Source of the DNA: Diatrype stigma
Lineage: Eukaryota > Ascomycota > Sordariomycetes > Xylariales > Diatrypaceae
Direction of reading: 5' to 3'
DNA: 64,000 nt
Assembly (NCBI GenBank): GCA_022225965.2
Contig: JAKJXP020000146.1
Coordinates: forward strand, 27,968-91,967
Shown here: piece after piece, positions 49,401 to 60,600 of the stretch
Numbering within the stretch: position 1 is the stretch's first letter
Layout: each line of letters starts with the position of its first letter
Notes under the pieces: model-generated
Told to the model about the DNA's origin: nothing
Databases searched by the model: none
The model's input: only the letters and a program-made list of their open reading frames with translations
Program-made: the position numbers and the translations under genes

Positions 49401-52400
49401 TTATATTATTTCGCTTTTCTTTATTTTTAATATGCTTATAAATATTCTTAAATAACTTTTTAACGTTCTTAAATGGCTTTTTAATGCTTTCGGATATTTA
49501 TTTATTGCTTTTAAATGATTCTTTAATGCTTTTAATTATTTATTTATTATCCTTAAATAATTCCTTAATATTTCTGGCTGGCTCTTTATATTTTTAAGTT
49601 TTGGCTTATAATATTCGGCTATTTATTTAGTTATATTAATTAATTTTTTTTTCGGTTTTGGAATGTATTTATTAACTTTTGTTATTGCTAAATATTTGTT
49701 TTGTTTTTTAATTATAACGGCTAACGTTTTTTTAAAAGACTTGGCATTATTATTTATAAATTTTAAGGACTTAAATTTATTATTCGCCCCAATTTAAAAT
49801 ATCGGATTAAACTTAATATAAATTATTAAACTTATATGCATATTAATAATTCGACGGACGTTTTTATGATTTTTTAATAATCAATATATTTCGATCGGTA
49901 TTTCTGAATTAATGTTATTATAATATTAGAAATATTGCATTATTTCGATTAATAGCGTATAATAATTCAATTTTTGGCCTTTTAATATGCTTATAAGGCT
50001 TTATTTAATATTAATAACCTTAATTTATCGTTTTTCGTTAATAATATAAAGCATTACTTTTAACGTATCGGAATTAAAATAATAATTAATGCCTTATTAT
50101 AACTAAACGTCTTTTTTTTCGATACAAATTGGGCATATAATGTTATTCTTTAAATGCAAAATAAACTGCTTTTTAACGTATGCTTTAATTTTTTATTTAT
50201 TCGCTTTTAAATAAAACGTAACGTTTATTTTAATATTATTATATCGATTAATACGCAAATGGCGATTTTAAACGAATATATTAATTCCGTATTAATATAA
50301 AAAGCCATTCCTTAATAATAATTCAATAAAAAATTTCGGAAATATCCAGGCCTTAAATTAAAAACGCACCTTTATACGGCGGCTTAAGTGTTATTTTATT
50401 ATTATAAATGTATCCGTTGCCTTGGTTAAGCTGCGAATTTTTTATTCTTTTATTCCGATTATCCCTCGTATTTGCGTTTCGTCGATAATTACGTTTTCGC
50501 ATTTATATAAGGTATTTTCTTTAATAAGCTAAATATTCGCGCCGGTATCGATATAAGCCGTATCGGATAATACCTAACCAATTTTGTCGCATAAATACAT
50601 GTTTATATATAAATAATTCGTAAAATTCTTTAGGCCGTGCCCGGATTTATTAGGTTTTAATACGAATTCCGAAAGGGCTATTAAAATACGGCGATTTCCT
50701 TCGGCTAGGTTAAAATAATAAAGGCGCCTTTCGATAATTTTTTAAAACTAAATATAAATTCTTAGATTATTATCGGTTATAAATTTAAAATAATAATCCT
50801 TACAATAAAGCAAATTATCATTTATTATTTATTAAACCTTATTATGCAATTCTTTTTTTAAGCCGTATTTTAATTAAAAGTCGTTATTATTATTATTATT
50901 AATACCGTTATTAGTTTCGGGCGTATTTATAATATTAATACGTTCTTAGATTTTATTCGTATTTTTACTTTTTATTTTAAAAGCCTTATTAATTTAAAAC
51001 CGGCTATTAATACGTAATGCCGATTTAATTTGTTTTTCGGATTTTTCGGCTACTAAAAAACCCGATCGACGTTTTTATCGGTAATAAATCGGACGTTCGT
51101 CGAAAAAAGACGCAATATTATCGAAACGGATTTTATTAATGCTACGTAATACGGTAATCTTAAAAAAAGGTTTATAAAAGGGTTTTATATTAATTTAATT
51201 AAACATACGGACGTTTATGGCTTAAGTAATTCTTTTAATAATGCATTATTTATTAAAATAATTTAGCATAAATAACGTTATATATAATTTTAAAAACAAT
51301 AAAATACGAACTTTATTTTTTAATTCCTAATCAATATAATCCGCCACTTCGATTAACGTTTCGATTCGCGTTATTTAAGCCTTTGGTTCGAATTTTTTAA
51401 CCTAATTTCAGCCGTACTTATATATTCGAAACGTTTGGATTATTATTAACTGCTTTATATTAAAACGGGCCTTAAAATAATCCCGTAATATATTTAATAA
51501 TTATTTATCGCAAATTACCTAGCGCTTTTCGTAAATAAATTCGGTTATTTACCAATTTATAATTTCGTTTTTAAAGCAAAAATAAAAATTAAATAGGATT
51601 TTCCTAATAATTTCGAAACTCTTAAATACTTAAGCCTCGAATTTTTTTAATTACGGAATATAATTAAACCATATTATCGATTCGCTAAAACCAGCAGTCG
51701 AAATAAATTCCAGGCGCTTTCGGTAATTTTAAAAATCGAAAAACCCAAAATTTTTAATACGGAATTTTTAAATCTCCGTATTACTGCTTATACGTTCAGT
51801 TAAGGCTTTTAATAATCGGATAGCCCATTCGGAACCGTCGGGGACGTCCGTATTTATAAAGCGGCTTCGGTATTTCGATCGTCCTAAAATTTAAATAGCT
51901 TATTTTAATACGTTTTATAATTGTTAAAACCGAAAAAATAACTAATCGTTTTTAAAATTTCCCGAACGTAATGCAAATTATTAAATATATATCGATAATT
52001 AGTTATTAAAAAATATTTCGTTTTGTTATAATAAATACCTCCGTAATAACGCTTCGTTTTATATATACGCCTAAAAATTTCGTTTAATATTATTAATAAC
52101 ATAATAGTTATTAAAAGATCCCGCTTACGCCTAAATATTAAATGGCTTTCCGTAAAAATATTTCTTATATTGTTATAATGCATTATTCGGCGTATATAAT
52201 TTAAATGGCCCTATATAGGATTATTTTTCCAGGCGACGTAATTCGTTAACGGAATAATCGATTTTTTTAATAACGAACGATTATTAATAATGCTAAAAAT
52301 CGGTATTTTTTTTGCGGCGACGATTTCTTCCGATAAAAATATCCTTTCCTATGGTTTTTATAAATATCTTAAATTATTTAAACCATTTTTTAAAATAATG

Positions 52401-53554
52401 CTTTATTTTAAACTTTTTTTCGTTATTAAAATAAAATTAATTTGCTAATATAATAAAAGCACGATTAAATTGCTTTCGCCCGGATATAATAAAATTAGGC
52501 ATAATTATTAATCCCTTAAAACTTTCCCGTACCGTTTCCGATACCGGTTATTTTATATTTTAAGCAAACGACATTCGTTAAGGGGTTTCGTATCGATTTG
52601 TATATGCAGGAATCCTTAATTTCAGATCGTCCGATTAAAATGAATCCCTTAAATTTATTTGGCCTTTTTAAATAATTAGGTTTCTTATTGAAAGATCTTT
52701 AAATATTAACGAATTATTCTTTTTTGCAATAATAGCGGACGTATCGTATAAAAAGAATTCTAAAATAGCTAACGACTTTTAAAAGGTAGCTTTTTTTTTT
52801 TTAAGAATTAATCCTATTAAAAAAACCGTTAATCCTTTCGTATTAACTATGCGTTCCAAAAAAGGAAAAAATCCTTCCGAACGTTTAAACTTTTTAATTA
52901 GCAAAAGCTTCGCCTTAATAATATTATTCGTTAAAAAATCTAGCGACTTCTTTTATTAACGTAATAACATTGGGAAATTTTAAAGCCTTCGGATTCTTTT
53001 TTTAATACTTTTTTATAAAATCATAAGAACCGTCGGTTTCGATATCGGTTATATAATCATATTTAACCCTTTATTATATACCGTTTTTATTTATTGCATA
53101 ATCTTTTTAATTCGTATTAAAAGAATAAACTGAAATTTCGGAAAATTCCAGGCATTCGCTAAATTTATAATCGTAAGCCATTGGTTAATAAATTCGAATT
53201 TTTATATTGCTAATAATTAAAGCTAATTTTCGTATAAAGCAAAAAGCGCCTTTTTTGCTTATAAAGCGCGTTATAACAGGTTACCAAAAAAGCTTTATAA
53301 AAAGCCGTAAATAATATTACGTTTTCGTTTATAAGTTCGTCATTTAATTTAAATAATTTCTTTAAGATAATTAGGATTTTATTTGCTTAAGTCGGTATTT
53401 AATTAGCTTATTTCGAAGCAATTCGGGCCTTTTAATTTTTTTTGCTTATCGTAAGATTTAAAAGAATTTACGTTTTTAACGGTTATGCGTCGTTCTTAAA
53501 ATTTAATAAATTATAAACAATTAATGCTGGATTTTAATTAAAAATGCTACCATA

Positions 53555-53814
53555 TGTTATAAACGTTTCGGATTTTTTATTTTTAATTAGAAATGCCGGC
53601 GGCGTCGATAATGTCGATTATATATAAGGGCATAATACCGCTATATAATGCTTAATATTACTTATTATTAATATAGGAATAAAGTTATAAAGTAATAAAA
53701 GCATAAATTGCTATAAAGTACTAGGAATTCCAAGGACTTTTATATAGTTCTTGGCAGTACTAGGTAGGGGTACGTAGTACTGAATAATTCTAGGAACTAT
53801 TATACTACGTAACA
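53555..53814 (-). repeat. gypsy-2 LTR (right, 5')
   Basis: 260 bp, begins TGTTATAAACG and ends ACGTAACA. It is intermediate in mutation load between the solo LTR and the left LTR. Confidence 0.9.
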
Positions 53815-53819
53815 ACTTA

Positions 53820-55302
53820 TAACGCTTATATTAACGCATTTAACATCGCCGCCGTTCGACGATGCTATTAATTCGGATTTATCAAACGATTCGTATAATA
53901 TAAACCACTTAAGATCGTTAAAAATATATTTATTAGCCCTCGAATCGTTTATAAATATATTTCGAATAAGTTATAATACCGTAATATTTAAGCCCGTTTT
54001 TATATTTAGTATTTCCTTTAACGGTATATTCGAAAGAAAGGCAATTCCGGCTGTTATTCGATTTTTTATTCATTTTTGCCGGCGTTTGGAATAAAGCATT
54101 TAGCATTTATTCGAATCATTCGAATAATATGTATTGCAATTTAAATAATAAAGGTAATATTTTATTTTCTTATACGTAAAGCATAATTTATTTTCCCTTT
54201 ATTAATATTTACGGGCAAATTGGAAATTATTTTATAAGGTAATATTATTATTATTTATAATTCTTATAACCTTATTCGTTATAATTAAAAGTATTAACTT
54301 AATATTAATAAATTTAAAACCCGCTAATCGATAAATTTCCTTTTAGAATTCCTTTTATTTTAATTCGTTATAAAGGACTTTTTATTGGATTATGCGGTAT
54401 TATTCGGGATATTAATTCTTAATTTTTAACATTAAAAGGAATAATTAAAAGTTCTCAAATTATTTTATTTCGAATTATTTTAATTTCTTTATTCGTTATA
54501 CGAATAAAACGTTAAATCTTTTTAAAATTATATTAATTCTTAAGGTTATATTTATTTATTAAATAATTAAGGCGTATTTATTAAATTCCGAAGCCGTTAA
54601 TATTAATTTACAAATAAATATAAAAATTTCGAACGGATTTTTTATTTTTTTTTAATCGTAATTCGTATCTTTTAATTTTAATATTACCTATTATATAAAA
54701 AACGTTAATAAAATACGTACATAAATGCGTTGCTTCTTTTAAAAAAAAAACATCGCCGAAATAATATTTTTTTTTCCGATTTAAAAATATTCCTATAATA
54801 AAAATATTTAAAGCCGTAATATTCGGCATTATTTAAAACGAATTCCTTTTAATTCCGGAAATTTTCCTTATTTTTAAAAAAAGGCACCTTTGAAAAGATA
54901 ATAATAAAACTATTATTTATTATAAAACCTAATAATAATTAAAAAACGATAAAACTTTTATTAATAATAATTAAAACAAACTTGTATTTAATAAAAAACC
55001 AAAATGCGGTAAAGTTTTTATTAATAAATAATTAAAATAATAATTGGCTCGGCAAATTACCGAAGAATGGCAATATTTTATTATAACAAAACATTAAATA
55101 ATAAAGGATTTATATTTTTTAAGCCAATTCTTTTAATTCTTAATATTAATTCTTTTTAATTAATCTTTTTATTTATTTTTCGGTATTAATTATTATACGA
55201 TAATAATTCATTTCGATGCAATAAAAAATATCGAATAAGCTTTAATATTTGCTTTAAAAAGAAAAGGTTAAATTTATTAGTTTTATATTAAGCGGCTTTA
55301 TT
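53820..55302 (-). pseudogene. Copia gag end and protease
   Basis: The minus strand at 53850-53960 reads DSRANKYIFNDLKWFILYES then FDKSELIASSNGGDVKCV, the copia aspartic protease region with DSGA changed to DSRA (GGG to AGG). The rest to 55302 should be gag by position; no zinc knuckle was identified. Confidence 0.7.
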
Positions 55303-55304
55303 TA

Positions 55305-56165
55305 CCCGTTGGTCCATGCGGGAAATGGACACCTTAAGCAGAGCTTAGTTGGGCATTAGTGCTGTAACCTCCTTAGTACTATAACCAAACCGTAATTCTT
55401 TAGGTTTTTTTGTATAACTTTATGAATTTAAAAGAGATTTATTCCTTTAAACGGTATGAAGATATTTAAGTAAAAATCTAAAACCGGACGTATTTATATT
55501 TTTTATATATGTTATGCAATATAACGAAAATAAAGAATACAGATTTAAGGTTTTTAAGGTTTTTAAAATAATATTAAACACTCCTCGATTTTAGCACGAA
55601 TAAAAATGGTAAAAATCCAGACTTTTCGAAATTGGATGCGTTATATAATAAAGATACTTATACGATTTTTTAAAAATTAAAAACCTTTAAAATTGCGGGT
55701 TTTATTTAAGAATTTCAATATATTAGCTTAGAAATCGAAAAATACAGCATATGCCAGCTAATTTTCTATATAATGCACATATTTATATAATACCGTATAA
55801 CTTTTTATATATAAGCCGGAACAATTCCGTTTTTGCTTTATTCGCTTTATTACGTAAATGCGTATATTATTCCGATTTTGGTTTATTTCTATCATTTTTA
55901 TTTTACGGTAAAGCTGTTATTATATAATATATAAATTATAAACCCTTACGTATTTACGGAAACAACTGCATGCATTATTACGATATATATATGGTTCGAA
56001 TCGTAAAATCCGAATTATCTTCCGACGGCAAATTGCATTTTTAAGGGATTTTTTGTTATTTAATTATAACAATTTAAAGGTTTGGTTATAGTACTAGGGA
56101 GGTTACAGCACTAATGCCTAACTAAGCTCTGCTTAGGGTGTCCATTTCCCGCATGAACCAACGGG
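55305..56165. mobile_element. MITE with 87-bp terminal inverted repeats, 861 bp
   Basis: The left TIR 55305-55391 (starts CCCGTTGGTCCATGCGGGAA) and the right TIR 56079-56165 are reverse complements with about four mismatches, flanked by TA on both sides (55303-55304 and 56166-56167), pointing to the Tc1/mariner superfamily. The interior is AT-rich and non-coding. The TIRs keep their GC content whereas the host copia sequence is heavily mutated, so the insertion may be young or the TIRs too short for RIP. Confidence 0.85.
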
Positions 56166-56745
56166 TATTCGTAAATAATAAAAGCGGCTTATAAAAATTA
56201 TCGTTAATGATTTATTACCTTTTAAATTCGTAAAAAAAACTTACGAATAAAATATATTTTAATATGAATTAATTAATTTATTAAATTATAAGAATTTTAA
56301 AAATAAGAATTTAATTAATATTGCTTTATCGAAAATATGTTTCTTAATATGAATCGTATATAATTAATGCAATTTTATTATATATTTATTATATTAAATA
56401 ATATTCCAATTAATACGAATATTTGCATTTAAATATATGTAATTCCCGAATTTTAAATTATAAAATTCGTTTAAATTTAACGAAAATATAATATATCGAT
56501 TCGTATTTTTATAAAAAATCCGTATATAAGGTTAAATAATCGAATACTTAATTATTCGTATTATTTTTCGATTATAATCGACTTAAAAAACGATAACTTC
56601 GTTTTTAAAAATTATAAGCGTATCCGTATTTAATGCGATAATTTCGCTTTTTAAAGAAATATAATTGCTTTTTAATAAATTAAATTAATAAAAAAAGATT
56701 CGAATCGTTATAAATAAACGAAAACGTATAAAGGAATTTATAACC

Positions 56746-56881
56746 TATTATAAATATAAAACAAAAAGCAATTACAGGAAAAAGATTAATAATATAAATT
56801 TAAAAGAATTTAAGTAAGTAAAGTGCTAAAAGGCGGTTGCTTAGGTATAGGTAATGCCATTAAGGCACTAGCTACGTAACA
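56746..56881 (-). repeat. Copia LTR, right (5') copy
   Basis: 136 bp, ends TATTATAAAT..ACGTAACA, followed by the TSD GAACA at 56882-56886. The AT-rich block stops exactly here and GC-balanced sequence begins, so the island border equals a transposon border. Confidence 0.87.
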
Positions 56882-56886
56882 GAACA

Positions 56887-57620
56887 GTTCCCACGAACTC
56901 TTTTTTCAGCTCGAGATAAGATGGGGGGTGTAATTGGTTAGGACCTCAGAAGTAGTGGCTTGGCGTGTACTACCACTAGTATAGCTTTGTATAAAGAGCG
57001 GCCGCCTGTAGCGATAAATCACGGCATGAAGGATAAAGCAAGGCAGAGCTAGGTCTGTCTTTGTTGCACGTGCTTATCATGTCGGTATACGTTCTATTAA
57101 TATAACCCCTGCTTGCTGAAATTGCTGGGGTGTCTCTAAAAATATGCAAGGCACTCTGTCGAATGATCCCGCCCGACTAGCCGTGCGATTTGCCCATCTC
57201 GGCCCTATTCCAACTCGAGCGGACCGTGTTCTCGGTGGAGGTGGTTCTCAAAATCTTCAGCTGTGCCGCAATGAACATCCACCTTCGGTCCGGTAGCGTA
57301 CATCGCTACTGCACAGGGACCTCATATTACGGAATAGTGATTCTATCGACTTGCTGTCTACATAGTATCGGGAGGATTCCAGACGGGTCTTATATAGGAG
57401 CTACCATAGATCATCCATGTCTACTAGCATGAAGCGCGATCAAGATCTGGAGTATGATGCTGGCTCCGTTGCCACTCCGATTGCATGAGCTGTATTCCCA
57501 CGATGGCCACTTTAATTCCAATATATAAGAAGCCAATCCCTAGGGCTTGTCGTGGAATCCGAGGAACCTTCTTCCACCCTGCCACTCCGCGTTGACATAA
57601 GTGCTCCGCTGCTCACCATC
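56887..57620. other. Upstream region of the large secreted esterase gene
   Basis: GC-balanced DNA without a convincing gene; short frames lack splice or domain support. It contains the promoter of the gene starting at 57621. Confidence 0.55.
57521..57528 (+). promoter_or_regulatory. TATA-like box
   Basis: ATATATAA lies about 93-100 bp upstream of the chosen ATG, a usual distance in filamentous fungi. Motif evidence only. Confidence 0.4.
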
Positions 57621-60600
57621 ATGGCGGGCTTCACCAAGGCACTCTGGTGCCTTTCCTCAGTGCTTCCCCTCATTCTTCAACCAGTTGCGGGGCTGCCAGC
57701 ACGTTCTTTTGAGTACAACGATGACCTCCTTGACTACAACGGCACGCATCCCTTTGCCGAGTTTGGCATCACCTCCCCCCAAAAGAGGGATGCTGGGGAC
57801 TTCCAGTTACGCATCTTATCGTTCGGCGCTTCTATCATGAGCGGCACTGGCTCGACAACTGGCGACGGGTATGCTATATTATGCTATATTCTATTGCTCA
57901 CTATCCACACCACGCCTTGGAGACCTTGTTTGCTGATTGGCGTTGTCTAGTTCCCGGAGGCCCCTGCGAGATGCTCTCAGGCTCGATGGCTGGGATGTTG
58001 ACATGGTTGGGTCCAGATGCACTGGCGCCATGGTAGACTGTGTGAGTGTTCGCCGCAGACACGCCAGGCAGATTTCGCGACATACTTTACTGACGTGACT
58101 GAAATTCCCGACTGCAGAACCACGAGGCGAACCCCGGTGATGTTATCACGCAAGCCCAAGCCCGGCTACACAAGTCTGTTGGTTACAAAGTGAGTCTAAT
58201 GTCCCCGTCACACGCCCGTGCATCTCTAACAGGACACTTGCACAGGCCAACATCATGCTTATCAACCTCGGCACCAACGATGGCAATGGAAACATCGACA
58301 TTGCCAATATCGGTGCTCGTATGGAGAGTGTGCTCAACGATGTGTGGGCAGCCGACGGCATGGCCGACACCTGTGTTATGCTCTCCACGTTGCTTCCTAC
58401 CGAGAATGCGAACGGTGCCGCCAACCGCGTGGCCATCAACGGCCAGTATCGCAGTCTTGTGGTCAAGAAGGCCGGCGAGGGAAGATGCATCTACATGGCG
58501 GACATGCAGCCCAACGGCCAAGAATGGTTCGACCTGTCTGTGGATTTCCATGACAATGAGGTCCCCAAGGTTCACCCTAATGTAAGTAGTCCATGTGTGG
58601 ATGTTACGGGATGAAGTGCACTTCTGACCTAGACCAGGACGGTGGACACAAGAAGATGGCAGCTATCTGGTACCAGTGGATCAACAAGGCCATTAGCGAT
58701 GGCAAGATCAAGGCGCCCGGCGAGTTCACAGCCAGCAAGTCTTACTGCGACAAGTTCTCCGGTACCGGTATTGATGCAGGAGGCGAGACTCAGCGTGGCT
58801 CTGGATACGATGATGGTAAATACTCGCATGATTCGGAGGGCATGGGTGTAAGTGATATCTACTCCGTCGCCCCCTTTACTCGTCTTTGCGTGCGACTGTT
58901 CTTTGCACAGAGAATTACTAGACAGCAAGGTTGACTGGTGTCTGTCTATCCTGCAGATAATTCTTACCCGCGATAGCCAGTGGGACCGAGACCAGTGGAA
59001 GTTTGGCCGTCTGTTCAGCGAGCAGTACGACGATATCCTGTTATGGGTCAATAATGACGACAAATCTGAAATTGTCTTTGCCGCTATGAAGAACTCCGCG
59101 GATGGCAAGGGTGTGTTCACCAACATGGATGATGTGCACGGAGCCATGTACTGTGATTCCGGAAAGGGTGTGTTCTTCCTCGACATGAACGCCGACGGCC
59201 TGGACGATTTTGTCTGTGTCGACTCCAAAGGAAACCTCGACCTGTCTATAAACCAGGGCGATGGTGATCGCGCGAGCGGCAAGCCACCTTCATTCAAGAG
59301 TATGGGCCGGATAAAGGACACCGAAACAACCTCGAGAGACAAGGTCGTGCTGGGCGATCTCGACGGTGACGGCCGAGGCGACTATGGTGCGTTAGCAGGC
59401 GAGAAGGGAATAAACTTCTGGCGCAATGGTGGAACTGGCGATGCACCCGCCTACTGGCAGGCATTGGGACAGCAAAGGGACTATGGATATTATGGTTGGC
59501 CTCAAGGCCAATTTCACGACCTGAACGGAGACGTGAGTAAACACCTAGGCTCGAGCGCCCAAACCCTTTTGCATATCTTCCAAGAGAGCAAACGCTGACT
59601 ATTACTTAGGGCCGCGATGATTACATGCAGGTGGATGACGACACTGGCCTGGTCGGTACGGACCTCAACAGCCGAAGCTGCCAGAAGGGCGTGGAAGGTG
59701 ATGGCCTCCACGTCGCCTGGTGGTATGGCAACCTTCGTGGAAAAGGATATATTACGCACTCGGGTGTCAAGGACCTCGCCGGCGGAGATAAAAGCTTGGC
59801 CAAGAGGATCCATTTCGCACGTATCTACGGCACCCAGACAGCTTTCGGCAACAAGTACAGGCAAGATTATATCTACCTGAAGCACTCGAAGGTCGACGGC
59901 AAGCATCGTTTCGAGATGTACGCCTGGAAGAGTCTGGGTACTGGCGGTACCAAGCTCAAGATGGACGGCAACAAGTACTGCAACATGATGGGCCACGAAG
60001 ATGGTTCTGTCGACTATGTCTGGGCTTATCAGGGCGGCACCATGGAAATGTGGGCGAGTCGCGGCAAGAAGACCATCACGGATAACGACCCCGATGGTTG
60101 GTGGGACTATCAGGGCACCATCTTCACACCCCCCAAGGAGATCCACCGAAAGGATCTTCATCTCCAAGACTGGGACGGCGACGGCGACTGCGATATCATC
60201 TGGAATGACCCGGACAACAACAATGCTGTCCAGGTCTGGCTCAACAACTACCCAGAAAGCGGCAAGTGGGATTGGACGCACCTTGAGACCCCGGCCCCGG
60301 AACTTAACTGTGCGGAGAAGAGAGGCCTCGGCATCAATGACTGTTAGTGGTCCAGAACCCTTACTTCCCCTACTCCCCGCTTTTGAAACTCCTATCCACG
60401 CCTCGATGTACTTGTAATTGCTAACCGATAGACAGTGGCTGTGCGCTTCGCCGACATTACCGGCAACAAACGCGCCGACTATCTCTGCATCAAGCCTGAC
60501 GGCTACGTGAGCGCCTACCTGCATCAGGACGATGATACCTGGGAAAACGCTGGCCAAATCAAGTTTTCTGAAGGCCATGATCGTGCAAACCTGCGCTGGG

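Larger units (their letters stand above)
43230..53814 (-). mobile_element. Ty3/gypsy retrotransposon gypsy-2, RIP-degraded
   Basis: Direct 260-bp LTRs (43230-43489, 53555-53814) and a perfect 5-bp TSD ACTTA (43225-43229, 53815-53819). It is read on the minus strand. A primer-binding-like TGGTAGCATTT starts two bases inside the right LTR, and RT with YIND at 48504-48515 plus RNase H at about 47.7-48.1 kb follow in gypsy order. At 10.6 kb it is longer than most fungal gypsy elements; about 2 kb between the presumed integrase and the left LTR (43.5-45.6 kb) is unexplained. It inserted into an 18-bp-distant copia stretch right beside the 10-kb TIR element. Confidence 0.88.
14869..56881 (-). mobile_element. 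Outer Ty1/copia retrotransposon, RIP-degraded, split by nested insertions
   Basis: The 136-bp LTRs at the two ends (left one interrupted by a solo LTR; right one 56746-56881) carry TG(TA)..CA ends and are flanked by an identical 5-bp TSD GAACA (14864-14868 and 56882-56886). The element reads on the minus strand. From the right come LTR, gag region, protease (DSGA now DSRA at 53935-53946), the post-protease segment (NLINSEI, KKTGD at about 32800-32960), integrase, RT (ALYGLR near 16650) and RNase H with the LTKAL-like end near 15490. This is the copia gene order. Subtracting all nested elements and their TSDs leaves about 6.3 kb, a normal copia size. All frames are full of stops from C-to-T/G-to-A changes. 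Confidence 0.85.

Noticed and set aside
59514..60578. 354-codon minus-strand frame
   Set aside because: Antisense to exons 6-8 of the esterase gene and crossing its introns; codon-bias shadow.
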